Shown here: piece by piece, positions 40,859-48,614 of the stretch
Layout of the letters: each line of letters opens with the position of its first letter
Numbering within the stretch: position 1 is the first letter of the stretch
Source: Bacillota bacterium
GTDB lineage: Bacteria > Bacillota > Clostridia > Christensenellales > Christensenellaceae
Reading direction: 5' to 3'
Assembly (NCBI GenBank): GCA_023408315.1
Contig: JAEYKI010000004.1
Location: 1-64,000, forward strand
DNA: 64,000 nucleotides
The notes under the pieces: generated by a model
What the model saw: only the letters and a program-made list of their open reading frames with translations
Database searches by the model: none
Told to the model about the DNA's origin: nothing
Translations under genes and position numbers: made by a program

Positions 40859-42943
40859 TCAAACGTTCAGCAGCAGATCGCCGTAGTTGGGGTATGGCCA
40901 GTATTTTTTGGCTACGATCATTTCCAGGGAATCTGCAACCGCGCGCAGTTCCTGCATGGCTACAAATACGCCCGAACGGAAATATTTTGCCGTATCCAGA
41001 ATCTCCGTGTATTTTTTAACTTCAATCAGCGCGTTGTCCAAGGCGTCTATGCTCTGCAGCAGGCACTTGGACAGGGAAGACAGTTTGCCGATAAGCGTTG
41101 TTTCCACGTCCGCTTCCAGATCCAGGCCCTTTTTAAGGGTGGCTGTCTGCGCAAGTTCCAGCTCGTACGCGGAAACGGCCGGAAGGATATCCTTCTTCGC
41201 CATTTCCAGCATGGTTAGCGCTTCAATGGTCAGGGTCTTGCAGTAAGCATCCAGAACGATATCAAACCTGGAATGCATTTCTGTTTCGGAAAGCACGCCA
41301 TGCTTGGTGAACATGGCAATGTTTTCTTTTGTAATGAAATGTGGCAGGGCTTCCGGCGTGGAAATCAGGTTGAGAAGGCCTCTCTTCTCCGCTTCAACAA
41401 CCCATTCGTCCGAATAGTTGTTGCCATTGAAGATGATGCGTTTGTGTTTTTTAATGGTCTCTTTTACAATCTCCATAACGCCCTTGTTCAGGTCGGCTGA
41501 TTTTTCCAGTCTGTCTGCAAATCCGCACAGTGCTTCTGCCGCAATGGTATTCAGCACAAAGTTGGGGCCGGCAATGGAGATGGAGGAACCCAGCATGCGG
41601 AATTCAAATTTGTTGCCTGTAAACGCAAACGGAGAAGTTCTGTTGCGGTCTGTGGCGTCTTTGGGGAAACTGGGCAGTACGGAAACGCCGATCTCAAAGG
41701 TGCCGCCGGTTTTATCGTCGTACAGTTTGCCGTTGTCTATGGCTTCCAGTATGCCGGTAAGCTGTTCGCCCAGGAATACGGAAATGATTGCCGGAGGCGC
41801 TTCGTTTGCGCCCAGGCGGTGGTCGTTGCCAGCGGTTGCAACGGATACGCGGAGCAGATCCTGATGCTCGTCAACTGCTTTCAGAACCGCGCAGAGGAAG
41901 AGCAGGAACTGCATGTTATCCTGCGGTGTTTCGCCGGGATCCAGCAGGTTCATGCCATTGTTGGTGGATATGGACCAGTTGTTGTGCTTGCCGCTTCCGT
42001 TTACGCCTGCAAACGGTTTTTCGTGCAGCAGGCATTCCAGGCCGTGGCGCACCGCAACCTTCTTCATAATTTCCATGGTAAGCTGGTTATGGTCTGTTGC
42101 TATATTTGTGGTGGTGAATATGGGCGCAAGTTCGTGCTGCGCCGGAGCAACTTCGTTATGTTCGGTTTTTGCCAGAATGCCAAGTTTCCACAGCTCTTCG
42201 TTCAAATCCTGCATAAATGCTGAAATCTTGGGCCGGATAGCGCCAAAGTAATGGTCTTCCAGTTCCTGGCCTTTAGGCGGTTTTGCGCCAAACAGCGTTC
42301 TGCCGGTGTAGATGATATCTTTTCTCTGGTCGTACAGAGTTTTGTTGATAAGGAAGTATTCCTGCTCCGGCCCAACGGTGGAAAGCACGCGTTTAACATC
42401 TGCATGGCCAAAGAGTTTCAGTATCCTGAGGGCCTGTTTATTAAGGGCGTCCATGGAGCGAAGCAGAGGAGTCTTTTTATCCAGCGCTTCTCCGGTATAA
42501 GAGCAGAAAGCGGTGGGTATGCAGAGGATTCCCTCTTTGATGAATGCATAGGATGTAGGATCCCAAGCGGTATAGCCCCTGGCTTCAAACGTGGAGCGGA
42601 GGCCGCCCGAGGGAAAACTGGAAGCGTCCGGTTCGCCCTTGATCAGTTCCTTGCCGGAGAACTCCATGATAATGCCACGGTCTGCGGTGGGAGAAATAAA
42701 GCTGTCGTGTTTTTCAGCGGTGATTCCCGTCATAGGCTGGAACCAGTGCGTAAAATGGGTGCAGCCTTTTTCAATAGCCCAGTCTTTCATTGCGTTTGCC
42801 ACAATGTTGGCCACGGATAAATCCAAAGGCGTACCTTCTTCGATTGTTTTTTTCAGCGCCTTGTATGTTTCTTTGGGCAGGCGTTCACGCATCACGCTGT
42901 CGCTAAAAACCATACTGCCGAATGTTTGGGTAAGGTTTTGCAT
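40859..42943 (-). CDS. glnN: Glutamine synthetase type III
   Basis: A 694-residue GSIII enzyme (about 700 is normal; GSI is about 450). It makes glutamine from glutamate, ammonia and ATP as a large oligomer. Typical GSIII segments are HFTHWFQPMTGITAEKHDSF, FPSGGLRSTFEARGYTAWDPTS, GPEQEYFLI and HNEVAPAQHELAP. CCAGGAGG precedes the ATG. It diverges from the glutamate synthase operon, forming the GS/GOGAT pair. Its leader has a promoter with consensus hexamers and a strong hairpin. Confidence 0.96.
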   Translation of the reverse strand: MQNLTQTFGSMVFSDSVMRERLPKETYKALKKTIEEGTPLDLSVANIVANAMKDWAIEKGCTHFTHWFQPMTGITAEKHDSFISPTADRGIIMEFSGKELIKGEPDASSFPSGGLRSTFEARGYTAWDPTSYAFIKEGILCIPTAFCSYTGEALDKKTPLLRSMDALNKQALRILKLFGHADVKRVLSTVGPEQEYFLINKTLYDQRKDIIYTGRTLFGAKPPKGQELEDHYFGAIRPKISAFMQDLNEELWKLGILAKTEHNEVAPAQHELAPIFTTTNIATDHNQLTMEIMKKVAVRHGLECLLHEKPFAGVNGSGKHNNWSISTNNGMNLLDPGETPQDNMQFLLFLCAVLKAVDEHQDLLRVSVATAGNDHRLGANEAPPAIISVFLGEQLTGILEAIDNGKLYDDKTGGTFEIGVSVLPSFPKDATDRNRTSPFAFTGNKFEFRMLGSSISIAGPNFVLNTIAAEALCGFADRLEKSADLNKGVMEIVKETIKKHKRIIFNGNNYSDEWVVEAEKRGLLNLISTPEALPHFITKENIAMFTKHGVLSETEMHSRFDIVLDAYCKTLTIEALTMLEMAKKDILPAVSAYELELAQTATLKKGLDLEADVETTLIGKLSSLSKCLLQSIDALDNALIEVKKYTEILDTAKYFRSGVFVAMQELRAVADSLEMIVAKKYWPYPNYGDLLLNV

Positions 42944-42999
42944 TGTATAGACCTCCTGGAATAATTTGAATAAAATGACAATGGTAAATATAGTTTAAA

Positions 43000-43026
43000 G
43001 GCACTGCGGAATACACCCGCAGCGCC
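43000..43026 (-). promoter_or_regulatory. Hairpin in the glnN leader
   Basis: In the glnN transcript, GGCGCTGCGG/CCGCAGTGCC form a 10-bp stem (one G-U pair) with a 7-base loop, about 15 bases after the predicted start. A competing small hairpin CGGC-AAGGGC-GCTG (43033-43020) overlaps its 5' arm; its hexaloop has A at position 1 and G at position 4, the pattern known for ANTAR-protein targets. There is no good T tract after the long stem, so termination is uncertain. Confidence 0.5.
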
Positions 43027-43045
43027 CTTGCCGACTATAGTGCAT

Positions 43046-43074
43046 ATTATATAGGATGTAAAAAAAGATGTCAA
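43046..43074 (-). promoter_or_regulatory. Promoter of glnN
   Basis: On the minus strand TTGACA (43074-43069) and TATAAT (43051-43046), both consensus, with a 17-base spacer. Start predicted near 43039. Confidence 0.92.
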
Positions 43075-43188
43075 CAGTTTTTTTCACAAAATGAATAATT
43101 AGGAATTTAATATTGCATTTATTGGGTAAAAAAATTCGTTTTTAGAACCATTTATGAAATATTTATATGTTATAATTGCAAAAAACAT

Positions 43189-43217
43189 TTGACATTGTAA
43201 TAAAAACAATATACAAT
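43189..43217 (+). promoter_or_regulatory. Promoter of the glutamate synthase operon
   Basis: TTGACA (43189-43194) and TACAAT (43212-43217) with a 17-base spacer. The leader to the first main gene is about 180 bases. Confidence 0.9.
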
Positions 43218-43223
43218 GTACTT

Positions 43224-43288
43224 TGAAAAGCAATGAGCACGAAAAGGGACCATTTTATGCCAAAATGCGTGCCAATATTGCTTTTTTT
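43224..43288 (+). terminator. Leader hairpin with T tract (putative attenuator) of the glutamate synthase operon
   Basis: The 5' end of the transcript forms a long stem: AAAAGCAAT (43226-43234) with ATTGCTTTT (43277-43285), and GCACG (43237-43241) with CGTGC (43268-43272), plus an inner CATTTT/AAAATG hairpin. Seven T follow (43282-43288). It is placed to stop transcription before the genes unless prevented. It is followed by two more hairpins: CGCAG/CTGCG (43290-43304) and TCCATATCAG/CTGATTGGA (43311-43359). Confidence 0.72.
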
Positions 43289-43403
43289 ACGCAGGACCTC
43301 TGCGGACAACTCCATATCAGGGCTCCCAAAAACAGTATGCAAAGGCGCTTCTGATTGGATGGACGGATGTACCACGGGGGAGCAGGATTTTGGAGGTAAA
43401 TGA
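43257..43403 (+). CDS. Possible upstream open frame in the glutamate synthase leader
   Basis: A 48-codon frame starting inside the putative attenuator loop with AAGGGA upstream and ending TGA immediately before the ATG of the amidotransferase gene. The product (C-terminal TTGEQDFGGK) is not recognised and the frame covers RNA that folds well, so it may be chance. If translated it could couple leader folding to translation. Confidence 0.35.
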   Translation: MPKCVPILLFLRRTSADNSISGLPKTVCKGASDWMDGCTTGEQDFGGK

Positions 43404-44492
43404 ATGTTAAAAGAGGGACAGATTCGGATACCTTCCGGATGCGCGATATCCGGAATGTTTTCCAGAAGCGCAAAAAGAACGGGTGGCGGGCCGATTATAG
43501 AATCCATCGCCACCATGCACGACAGATCAAACGGACTGGGCGGCGGTTTTGCCGCATATGGCATTTATCCGGAATTAAAAGAGTATTACGCATTCCATAT
43601 CTTTTTTGACAGCGACTGTGCAAAAGAGAATTGCGAGTGCTATTTGCATAGCCATTTTAAAATTGTGGAATCATCTAATATACCTACCAGAAAAATGGCG
43701 GTTATCACGGGCGAGCCTTTGATTTGGCGGTATTTTGCCGAACCATTGCCTGAGAAACTGAAGGAAACCGGCCTTGGCGACAAGGAATTCGTTGTGCGCT
43801 GCATGTTTGAGATCAATATGAATATAGAGGGCGCATATGTTTTTTCCAGCGGAAAAAACATGGGCGTGTTTAAGGCCGTGGGTTACCCGGAAGACGTGGG
43901 AGAATTTTACCGCCTGGACGAATACAAGGGCTACTGTTTTACCGCGCATGGCCGGTATCCAACCAATACCCCGGGCTGGTGGGGCGGCGCGCACCCCTTT
44001 GCCCTGCTGGACTATACGGTAGTGCACAACGGGGAGATTTCGTCATATGATGCAAACAGGCGTTATATAGAGATGTTTGGTTACAAATGCACCCTGCTTA
44101 CGGATACGGAAGTAATTGCGTATATGATAGATTATTTAAACAGAATCCAGAAGCTTTCTTTCAGGGAAGTAGCCAGCGTTATTGCCGCGCCCTTCTGGTC
44201 TGTGATTGACAAACTGCCCGAAGAGCAGAGAAACGAACTGAAATACTTGCGCAACATGTATGCGAATTTCCTGATCACAGGGCCTTTCTCTATTCTTGTC
44301 GGCTTTAAGGGCGGCATGATGGCCTTAAACGACAGGCTGAAGCTGCGCTCCATGGTGGTGGCGGAGAAGGGCGACATGTTCTATGCCTCCAGCGAGGAAT
44401 GCGGGATCCGTTCGATTGAAAAGAACCCGGACCGGGTTTGGGCGCCGCTGGGGGGAGAGCCTGTGATCGCAACATTTGAAGGAGTAAAATAA
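43404..44492 (+). CDS. Glutamate synthase, glutamine amidotransferase subunit (split GltB1)
   Basis: A 362-residue class II amidotransferase domain as a separate protein. It would hydrolyse glutamine and channel ammonia to the synthase subunit. The candidate nucleophile is Cys13 in PSGCAISGMF, and HGRYPTNTPGWWGGAHPFALLDYTVVHNGEISSYDANRRYIE is the diagnostic glutamine-binding region. In standard GltB the Cys is the mature N-terminus, so either a 12-residue propeptide is removed or a variant arrangement is used. GGAGG precedes the ATG. First main gene of a seven-gene operon. Confidence 0.92.
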   Translation: MLKEGQIRIPSGCAISGMFSRSAKRTGGGPIIESIATMHDRSNGLGGGFAAYGIYPELKEYYAFHIFFDSDCAKENCECYLHSHFKIVESSNIPTRKMAVITGEPLIWRYFAEPLPEKLKETGLGDKEFVVRCMFEINMNIEGAYVFSSGKNMGVFKAVGYPEDVGEFYRLDEYKGYCFTAHGRYPTNTPGWWGGAHPFALLDYTVVHNGEISSYDANRRYIEMFGYKCTLLTDTEVIAYMIDYLNRIQKLSFREVASVIAAPFWSVIDKLPEEQRNELKYLRNMYANFLITGPFSILVGFKGGMMALNDRLKLRSMVVAEKGDMFYASSEECGIRSIEKNPDRVWAPLGGEPVIATFEGVK

Positions 44493-44494
44493 CA

Positions 44495-46000
44495 ATGTCT
44501 ATTGAATTTATACAACCCGATTACGAAGTCGTGCGCAACGAGGCCAGGTGCATCACCTGCCGCGCCTGCGAGCGGCAGTGCGCCAACGAGGTGCACCGGT
44601 ATGACGAAGATGCAAATCTGATGATTGCGGATGATACAAAATGTGTGGACTGCCAGCGGTGCGTGGCCCTGTGCCCCACGCGCGCGCTTAAGATCGTTAA
44701 AAACCCGAATACCTTCAGGCCCAACGCAAACTGGAGCGGCAAAACAATCAGCGAGATTTACGCCCAGGCAAACAGCGGAGGCGTGCTGCTTGCCTCCATG
44801 GGAAACCCGCAGGATTTCCCCGTGTATTGGGATAAAATTTTAATCAATGCTTCCCAGGTAACAAACCCTTCCATAGACCCGTTGCGCGAGCCCATGGAAA
44901 CCCGTGTGTTTCTGGGCAAGAAGCCCGGCGGCATTGAGAGGGACGGGAAAGGGAATATTGTAAACAATTTGCCCCCGCAGTTGGAACTCAAATTGCCCGT
45001 TATGTTTTCCGCCATGTCCTTTGGTTCCATCAGCTACAATGCGCATGAGAGTTTGGCGCGCGCGGCAACGGAACTGGGCATTCTGTATAACACGGGAGAA
45101 GGCGGCCTGCACCAGGATTTTTACCAGTATGGCGCAAACACAATTGTGCAGGTGGCCAGCGGCAGGTTTGGCGTGCATAAGGATTACCTGGACGCAGGCG
45201 CCGCTGTGGAGATCAAAATGGGGCAGGGCGCAAAACCCGGCATTGGCGGGCATCTGCCCGGCACAAAGATTGTTGGGGAAGTTGCGAAAACCAGAATGAT
45301 TCCGGAAGGCTCGGACGCCATATCGCCCGCGCCGCACCACGACATCTACTCCATAGAAGACCTGCGGCAGCTTGTATTCTCCTTAAAGGAAGCGACCGAA
45401 TACAAAAAGCCGGTTATTGTAAAAATCGCCGCCGTGCATAATGTGGCGGCTATCGCAAGCGGCATCGCGCGCAGCGGCGCGGACATTATTGCCATAGACG
45501 GGTACCGCGGCGGCACGGGCGCTGCTCCGGCAAGGATTCGCGACAACGTGGGCATTCCCATTGAGCTGGCGCTTGCAAGCGTGGACCAGCGCCTGCGCGA
45601 CGAAGGCATCCGCGGGGAAGCTTCCTTGGTTGTGGGCGGCAGCATTCGCAGCAGCGCGGATATTGTAAAAGCAATCGCTCTTGGAGCGGACGCCGTGTAT
45701 ATCGGTTCTGCGGCGCTGATTGCTCTTGGCTGCCACCTGTGCGCAAGCTGCCACCAGAACAAATGCAATTGGGGTATTGCCACGCAGCGGGAAGACCTGG
45801 TTAAGAGGTTAAATCCGGAGATCGGATACCAGCGGCTTGTGAACCTGGTTACGGCCTGGGATCACGAGATTAAGGAAATGATGGGCGGCATGGGGATTAA
45901 CTCCATTGAAGCCCTGCGCGGAAACCGCCTGATGCTGCGCGGAGTGGGTTTAAACCAGAAAGAGCTGGATATACTGGGCATCAAGCACGCCGGTGAATGA
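44495..46000 (+). CDS. Glutamate synthase, FMN-binding synthase subunit with ferredoxin domain (split GltB2)
   Basis: A 501-residue protein. An N-terminal di-cluster ferredoxin-like domain (CITCRACERQC and CVDCQRCVALCP, about 18-65) is fused to the FMN-binding glutamate synthase barrel (about 95-490), with PVMFSAMSFGSISYNAHESLARAA, GEGGLHQDFY, GQGAKPGIGGHLPG, and the 3Fe-4S-type Cys set CHLCASCHQNKC. It converts 2-oxoglutarate and ammonia to glutamate using reduced clusters. This is the archaeal-like domain-split type found in Clostridia. GGAG is upstream. Confidence 0.94.
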   Translation: MSIEFIQPDYEVVRNEARCITCRACERQCANEVHRYDEDANLMIADDTKCVDCQRCVALCPTRALKIVKNPNTFRPNANWSGKTISEIYAQANSGGVLLASMGNPQDFPVYWDKILINASQVTNPSIDPLREPMETRVFLGKKPGGIERDGKGNIVNNLPPQLELKLPVMFSAMSFGSISYNAHESLARAATELGILYNTGEGGLHQDFYQYGANTIVQVASGRFGVHKDYLDAGAAVEIKMGQGAKPGIGGHLPGTKIVGEVAKTRMIPEGSDAISPAPHHDIYSIEDLRQLVFSLKEATEYKKPVIVKIAAVHNVAAIASGIARSGADIIAIDGYRGGTGAAPARIRDNVGIPIELALASVDQRLRDEGIRGEASLVVGGSIRSSADIVKAIALGADAVYIGSAALIALGCHLCASCHQNKCNWGIATQREDLVKRLNPEIGYQRLVNLVTAWDHEIKEMMGGMGINSIEALRGNRLMLRGVGLNQKELDILGIKHAGE

Positions 46001-46015
46001 TAAGGAGATAATTAG

Positions 46016-46444
46016 ATGAAACGAGTATATGTAAATGAGAAATGGTGCCTGGGCTGCCACCTGTGCGAATACTACTGCGCATTTGCGAATTCGGATAAAA
46101 CCGATATGGTGAAGGCACTTAAAAATACAAAAATACGGCCTAACATTAATATAGAAGAAAAGGACCAGGTGAGCTTTGCGGTTTCGTGCAGGCATTGCCA
46201 GGACCCCCTCTGCGTTAAATCCTGCATCGCGGGTGCGCTCAGCATAGAAGACGGCGTGGTTGTGACCAACAGTGATAAATGCGTGGGCTGCTACACCTGC
46301 ATTTTGGTATGCCCATACGGCGCTGTGCTGCCCTCAGAAGGCAAGGTGATCCAGAAGTGCGAATTATGTACGCGCAACGGCCAGGATACGCCGGCCTGCG
46401 TGAAAAACTGCCCAAATGCGGCGATTGTGTTTGAAGAGAGGTAA
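46016..46444 (+). CDS. Multi-cluster ferredoxin subunit of glutamate synthase
   Basis: A 142-residue electron-transfer protein with up to four [4Fe-4S] sets, as in HycB/DmsB-like proteins: CLGCHLCEYYC, CRHCQDPLCVKSC, CVGCYTCILVCP, and CELCTRNGQDTPACVKNC. It probably passes electrons between the FAD subunit encoded next and the FMN synthase subunit. AAGGAG precedes the ATG, 15 bases after the synthase gene. Confidence 0.92.
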   Translation: MKRVYVNEKWCLGCHLCEYYCAFANSDKTDMVKALKNTKIRPNINIEEKDQVSFAVSCRHCQDPLCVKSCIAGALSIEDGVVVTNSDKCVGCYTCILVCPYGAVLPSEGKVIQKCELCTRNGQDTPACVKNCPNAAIVFEER

Positions 46445-46451
46445 CTGAAAA

Positions 46452-47681
46452 GTGAATGTAGTAATTATAGGAAACTCGTCCGCTGCCATTGGATGCATCG
46501 AGGGGATCAGGCAGGCGGATAAAAATGCAAACATTACCGTGATTTCAAATGAAAAATACCATACGTATTCCCGCCCGCTGATCTCCTATCTGCTGTGGGG
46601 ACGGACGGACGAGCAGCGTATGAAATACCGCCCGGACGATTTTTATGAAAAAATGGGCTGCAAGCTTCTGCTGGAAAAAACGGCCACTAAAATAGACAGG
46701 GCAAAAAAACAGGTGCTGCTCAGCGACGGCACTTCTCTGGCGTACGACAAGCTGCTTGTGGCAACGGGTTCGGACCCTATTGTGCCGCCCATAGAGGGCC
46801 TGGATAAAGTGGCTAAAAAACATACGTTTATGTCTCTGGCGGACGCCAAAGGCCTGGAAGCGGATTTGACGGCCGAAACAAACGTTTTGGTAATGGGCGC
46901 GGGTCTGATTGGCCTGAAGTGCGTGGAAGGTATTGCGGAAAAAGTTAAAAGCATCACCGTTGTGGATATGGCGGACAGAATACTGCCCAGCATTCTCAAT
47001 AAGGAATCCGCGGGGATTGTGCAGGCGCATATAGAAAAGCAGGGCGTTTCCTTTATTTTGGACGACGCCGTGGCTGCATTTAAGGGAAACAAGGCAGTTT
47101 TAAAAAGCGGCAAAGAACTTGCTTTTGACGTGCTGGTAATTGCTGTGGGCGTGCGCCCCGGCATTGCGCTTGCCAGGGAAGCCGGGATTGACTGCGACCG
47201 GGGCGTCCGCACAGACAGCCGGTGCCAGACAAGCGACCCGGATATTTACGCCGCGGGTGACTGCACAAGCAGCCTGGATATTACCTGCGGAGAGATGCGC
47301 GTGCTGGCCCTGCTGCCAAACGCATATATGCAGGGGGAATGCGCTGGCCTGAATATGGCGGGCGCGGGCAAACTGTACGATAAGGCCATCCCCATGAACT
47401 CCATCGGCTTCTTTGACCTTCATATGGTAACCGCCGGCAGCTACTGCGGGGATGAAATTGTGATAGAGAGCAAGGAAGGCTATAAAAAACTTTTTGTGCA
47501 GAATAAACGGCTGGTTGGGTACATTATTGTGGGGGACGTAAAGCGCGCGGGCATCTATACGTCGCTCATCAGGGAGAAAACGGATATTTCCACCATTGAT
47601 TTTGAAATGATCAAAACAGCGCCAGGGCTGATGGCTTTTTCAAAAAGTGATAGACAGATAAAGATGGGGAGTGTACAATAA
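46452..47681 (+). CDS. FAD/NAD(P)-dependent oxidoreductase subunit
   Basis: A 409-residue pyridine nucleotide-disulfide-type flavoprotein related to rubredoxin and NADH:ferredoxin reductases. FAD binding: VVIIGNSSAAIGCIEGIRQAD and the AAGDCTSS motif; NAD(P)H binding: VLVMGAGLIGLKCVEGIAE. It likely feeds electrons from NAD(P)H into the glutamate synthase complex, replacing the usual GltD. It starts with GTG at 46452, 7 bases after the ferredoxin gene. Its stop overlaps the leader of the next gene. Confidence 0.9.
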   Translation: MNVVIIGNSSAAIGCIEGIRQADKNANITVISNEKYHTYSRPLISYLLWGRTDEQRMKYRPDDFYEKMGCKLLLEKTATKIDRAKKQVLLSDGTSLAYDKLLVATGSDPIVPPIEGLDKVAKKHTFMSLADAKGLEADLTAETNVLVMGAGLIGLKCVEGIAEKVKSITVVDMADRILPSILNKESAGIVQAHIEKQGVSFILDDAVAAFKGNKAVLKSGKELAFDVLVIAVGVRPGIALAREAGIDCDRGVRTDSRCQTSDPDIYAAGDCTSSLDITCGEMRVLALLPNAYMQGECAGLNMAGAGKLYDKAIPMNSIGFFDLHMVTAGSYCGDEIVIESKEGYKKLFVQNKRLVGYIIVGDVKRAGIYTSLIREKTDISTIDFEMIKTAPGLMAFSKSDRQIKMGSVQ

Positions 47682-47682
47682 A

Positions 47683-48396
47683 ATGAGGATAGATGCAAAA
47701 GACTTAAGCTACAGGGAGCTTAACGAGCAAATAAGGGCGTCCGCCGATTCGGAAATTACAGTGGACAACGCAATGGGCCACCGGTATATCGGGAACGGTA
47801 TATCCGGTAAAAATATCAGAATCAACGGTACGGCCGGAAACGGCCTGGGCGCATACCTGAACGGAGGCACTATCGTAGCCTCGTCCAATGCACAGGACGC
47901 CACCGGCGATACCATGAACAACGGCTTTATTTATATCCACGGATCTTCGGGCGATGCCACGGGGTATGCCATGCGCGGCGGAAGGATTTATATCCAGGGC
48001 AACACAGGTTACCGCACGGGCATCCACATGAAAGCGTATAAGGACCAGGTTCCTGTAATCGTCATTGGCGGCCTGCCAGGCAGCTTTTTGGGCGAATACC
48101 AGGCTGGCGGAATCATTATAGTGCTGGGACTGAATGCAAATGAAGCCCCGGTATTTCATTTTTTAGGAACAGGGATGCATGGAGGAAAGATATTCCTTCG
48201 GGTGGACCAGATTCCGCAGGACCTGCCTGCGCAGGTTGTGGCGCGGCAGGCAACAGAAGAGGACCTGGCCGAGATTAAGCCGTATGTTGATGAGTATTCC
48301 TCTTATTTTGGGGTAAACGGAGTTTTTGACAAGTCTTTCATTGTATTGACGCCCAATACAAAAAATCCGTACAAACAGCTCTATACGCATGTATAG
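47683..48396 (+). CDS. Glutamate synthase alpha-subunit GXGXG domain protein (split GltB3)
   Basis: A 237-residue right-handed beta-helix protein made of GXGXG-type repeats (IGNGISGKNIRINGTAGNGLGAYLNGG, DATGDTMNNGFIYIHGSSGDATGYAMRGGRIYIQGNTGYRTGIHM). This is the C-terminal domain of standard GltB as a free protein, with a structural role. The ATG at 47683 is chosen with GGGGAGTG upstream; a GTG four codons earlier is possible. Confidence 0.93.
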   Translation: MRIDAKDLSYRELNEQIRASADSEITVDNAMGHRYIGNGISGKNIRINGTAGNGLGAYLNGGTIVASSNAQDATGDTMNNGFIYIHGSSGDATGYAMRGGRIYIQGNTGYRTGIHMKAYKDQVPVIVIGGLPGSFLGEYQAGGIIIVLGLNANEAPVFHFLGTGMHGGKIFLRVDQIPQDLPAQVVARQATEEDLAEIKPYVDEYSSYFGVNGVFDKSFIVLTPNTKNPYKQLYTHV

Positions 48397-48420
48397 TATT
48401 GTGAACGGAGGTGTTTTGTA

Positions 48421-48600
48421 ATGGGCGGATCCAAATCCCCGGATGATGAAGAATTAATCAAAAGAGCAAAATCTGTCTTGATGGAGTACCTGGGTTTCAC
48501 CGAACCGCAGGCTCACAGATATATAGAAAAACACGCAATGGATATGCGGGTTACAAAAATAGAGATAGCAAGAAACATCTTAAAAATATACGAAAGCTAA
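48421..48600 (+). CDS. ANTAR-only RNA-binding protein (putative antiterminator)
   Basis: A 59-residue protein consisting only of an ANTAR-like three-helix domain: LIKRAKSVLMEYLGFTEPQAHRYIEKHAMDMRVTKIEIARNIL. ANTAR domains (AmiR, NasR, EutV) bind paired RNA hairpins in leaders and prevent termination; they are normally fused to a sensor or receiver domain, which is absent here. CGGAGGTG lies 7-10 bases before the ATG. It sits inside the glutamate synthase operon, 24 bases after the GXGXG gene and 14 before pyrG. The operon leader has a terminator-like hairpin, so autogenous control is plausible. Targets are inferred, not shown. Confidence 0.85.
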   Translation: MGGSKSPDDEELIKRAKSVLMEYLGFTEPQAHRYIEKHAMDMRVTKIEIARNILKIYES

Positions 48601-48614
48601 AAGGGGTATTCTAA

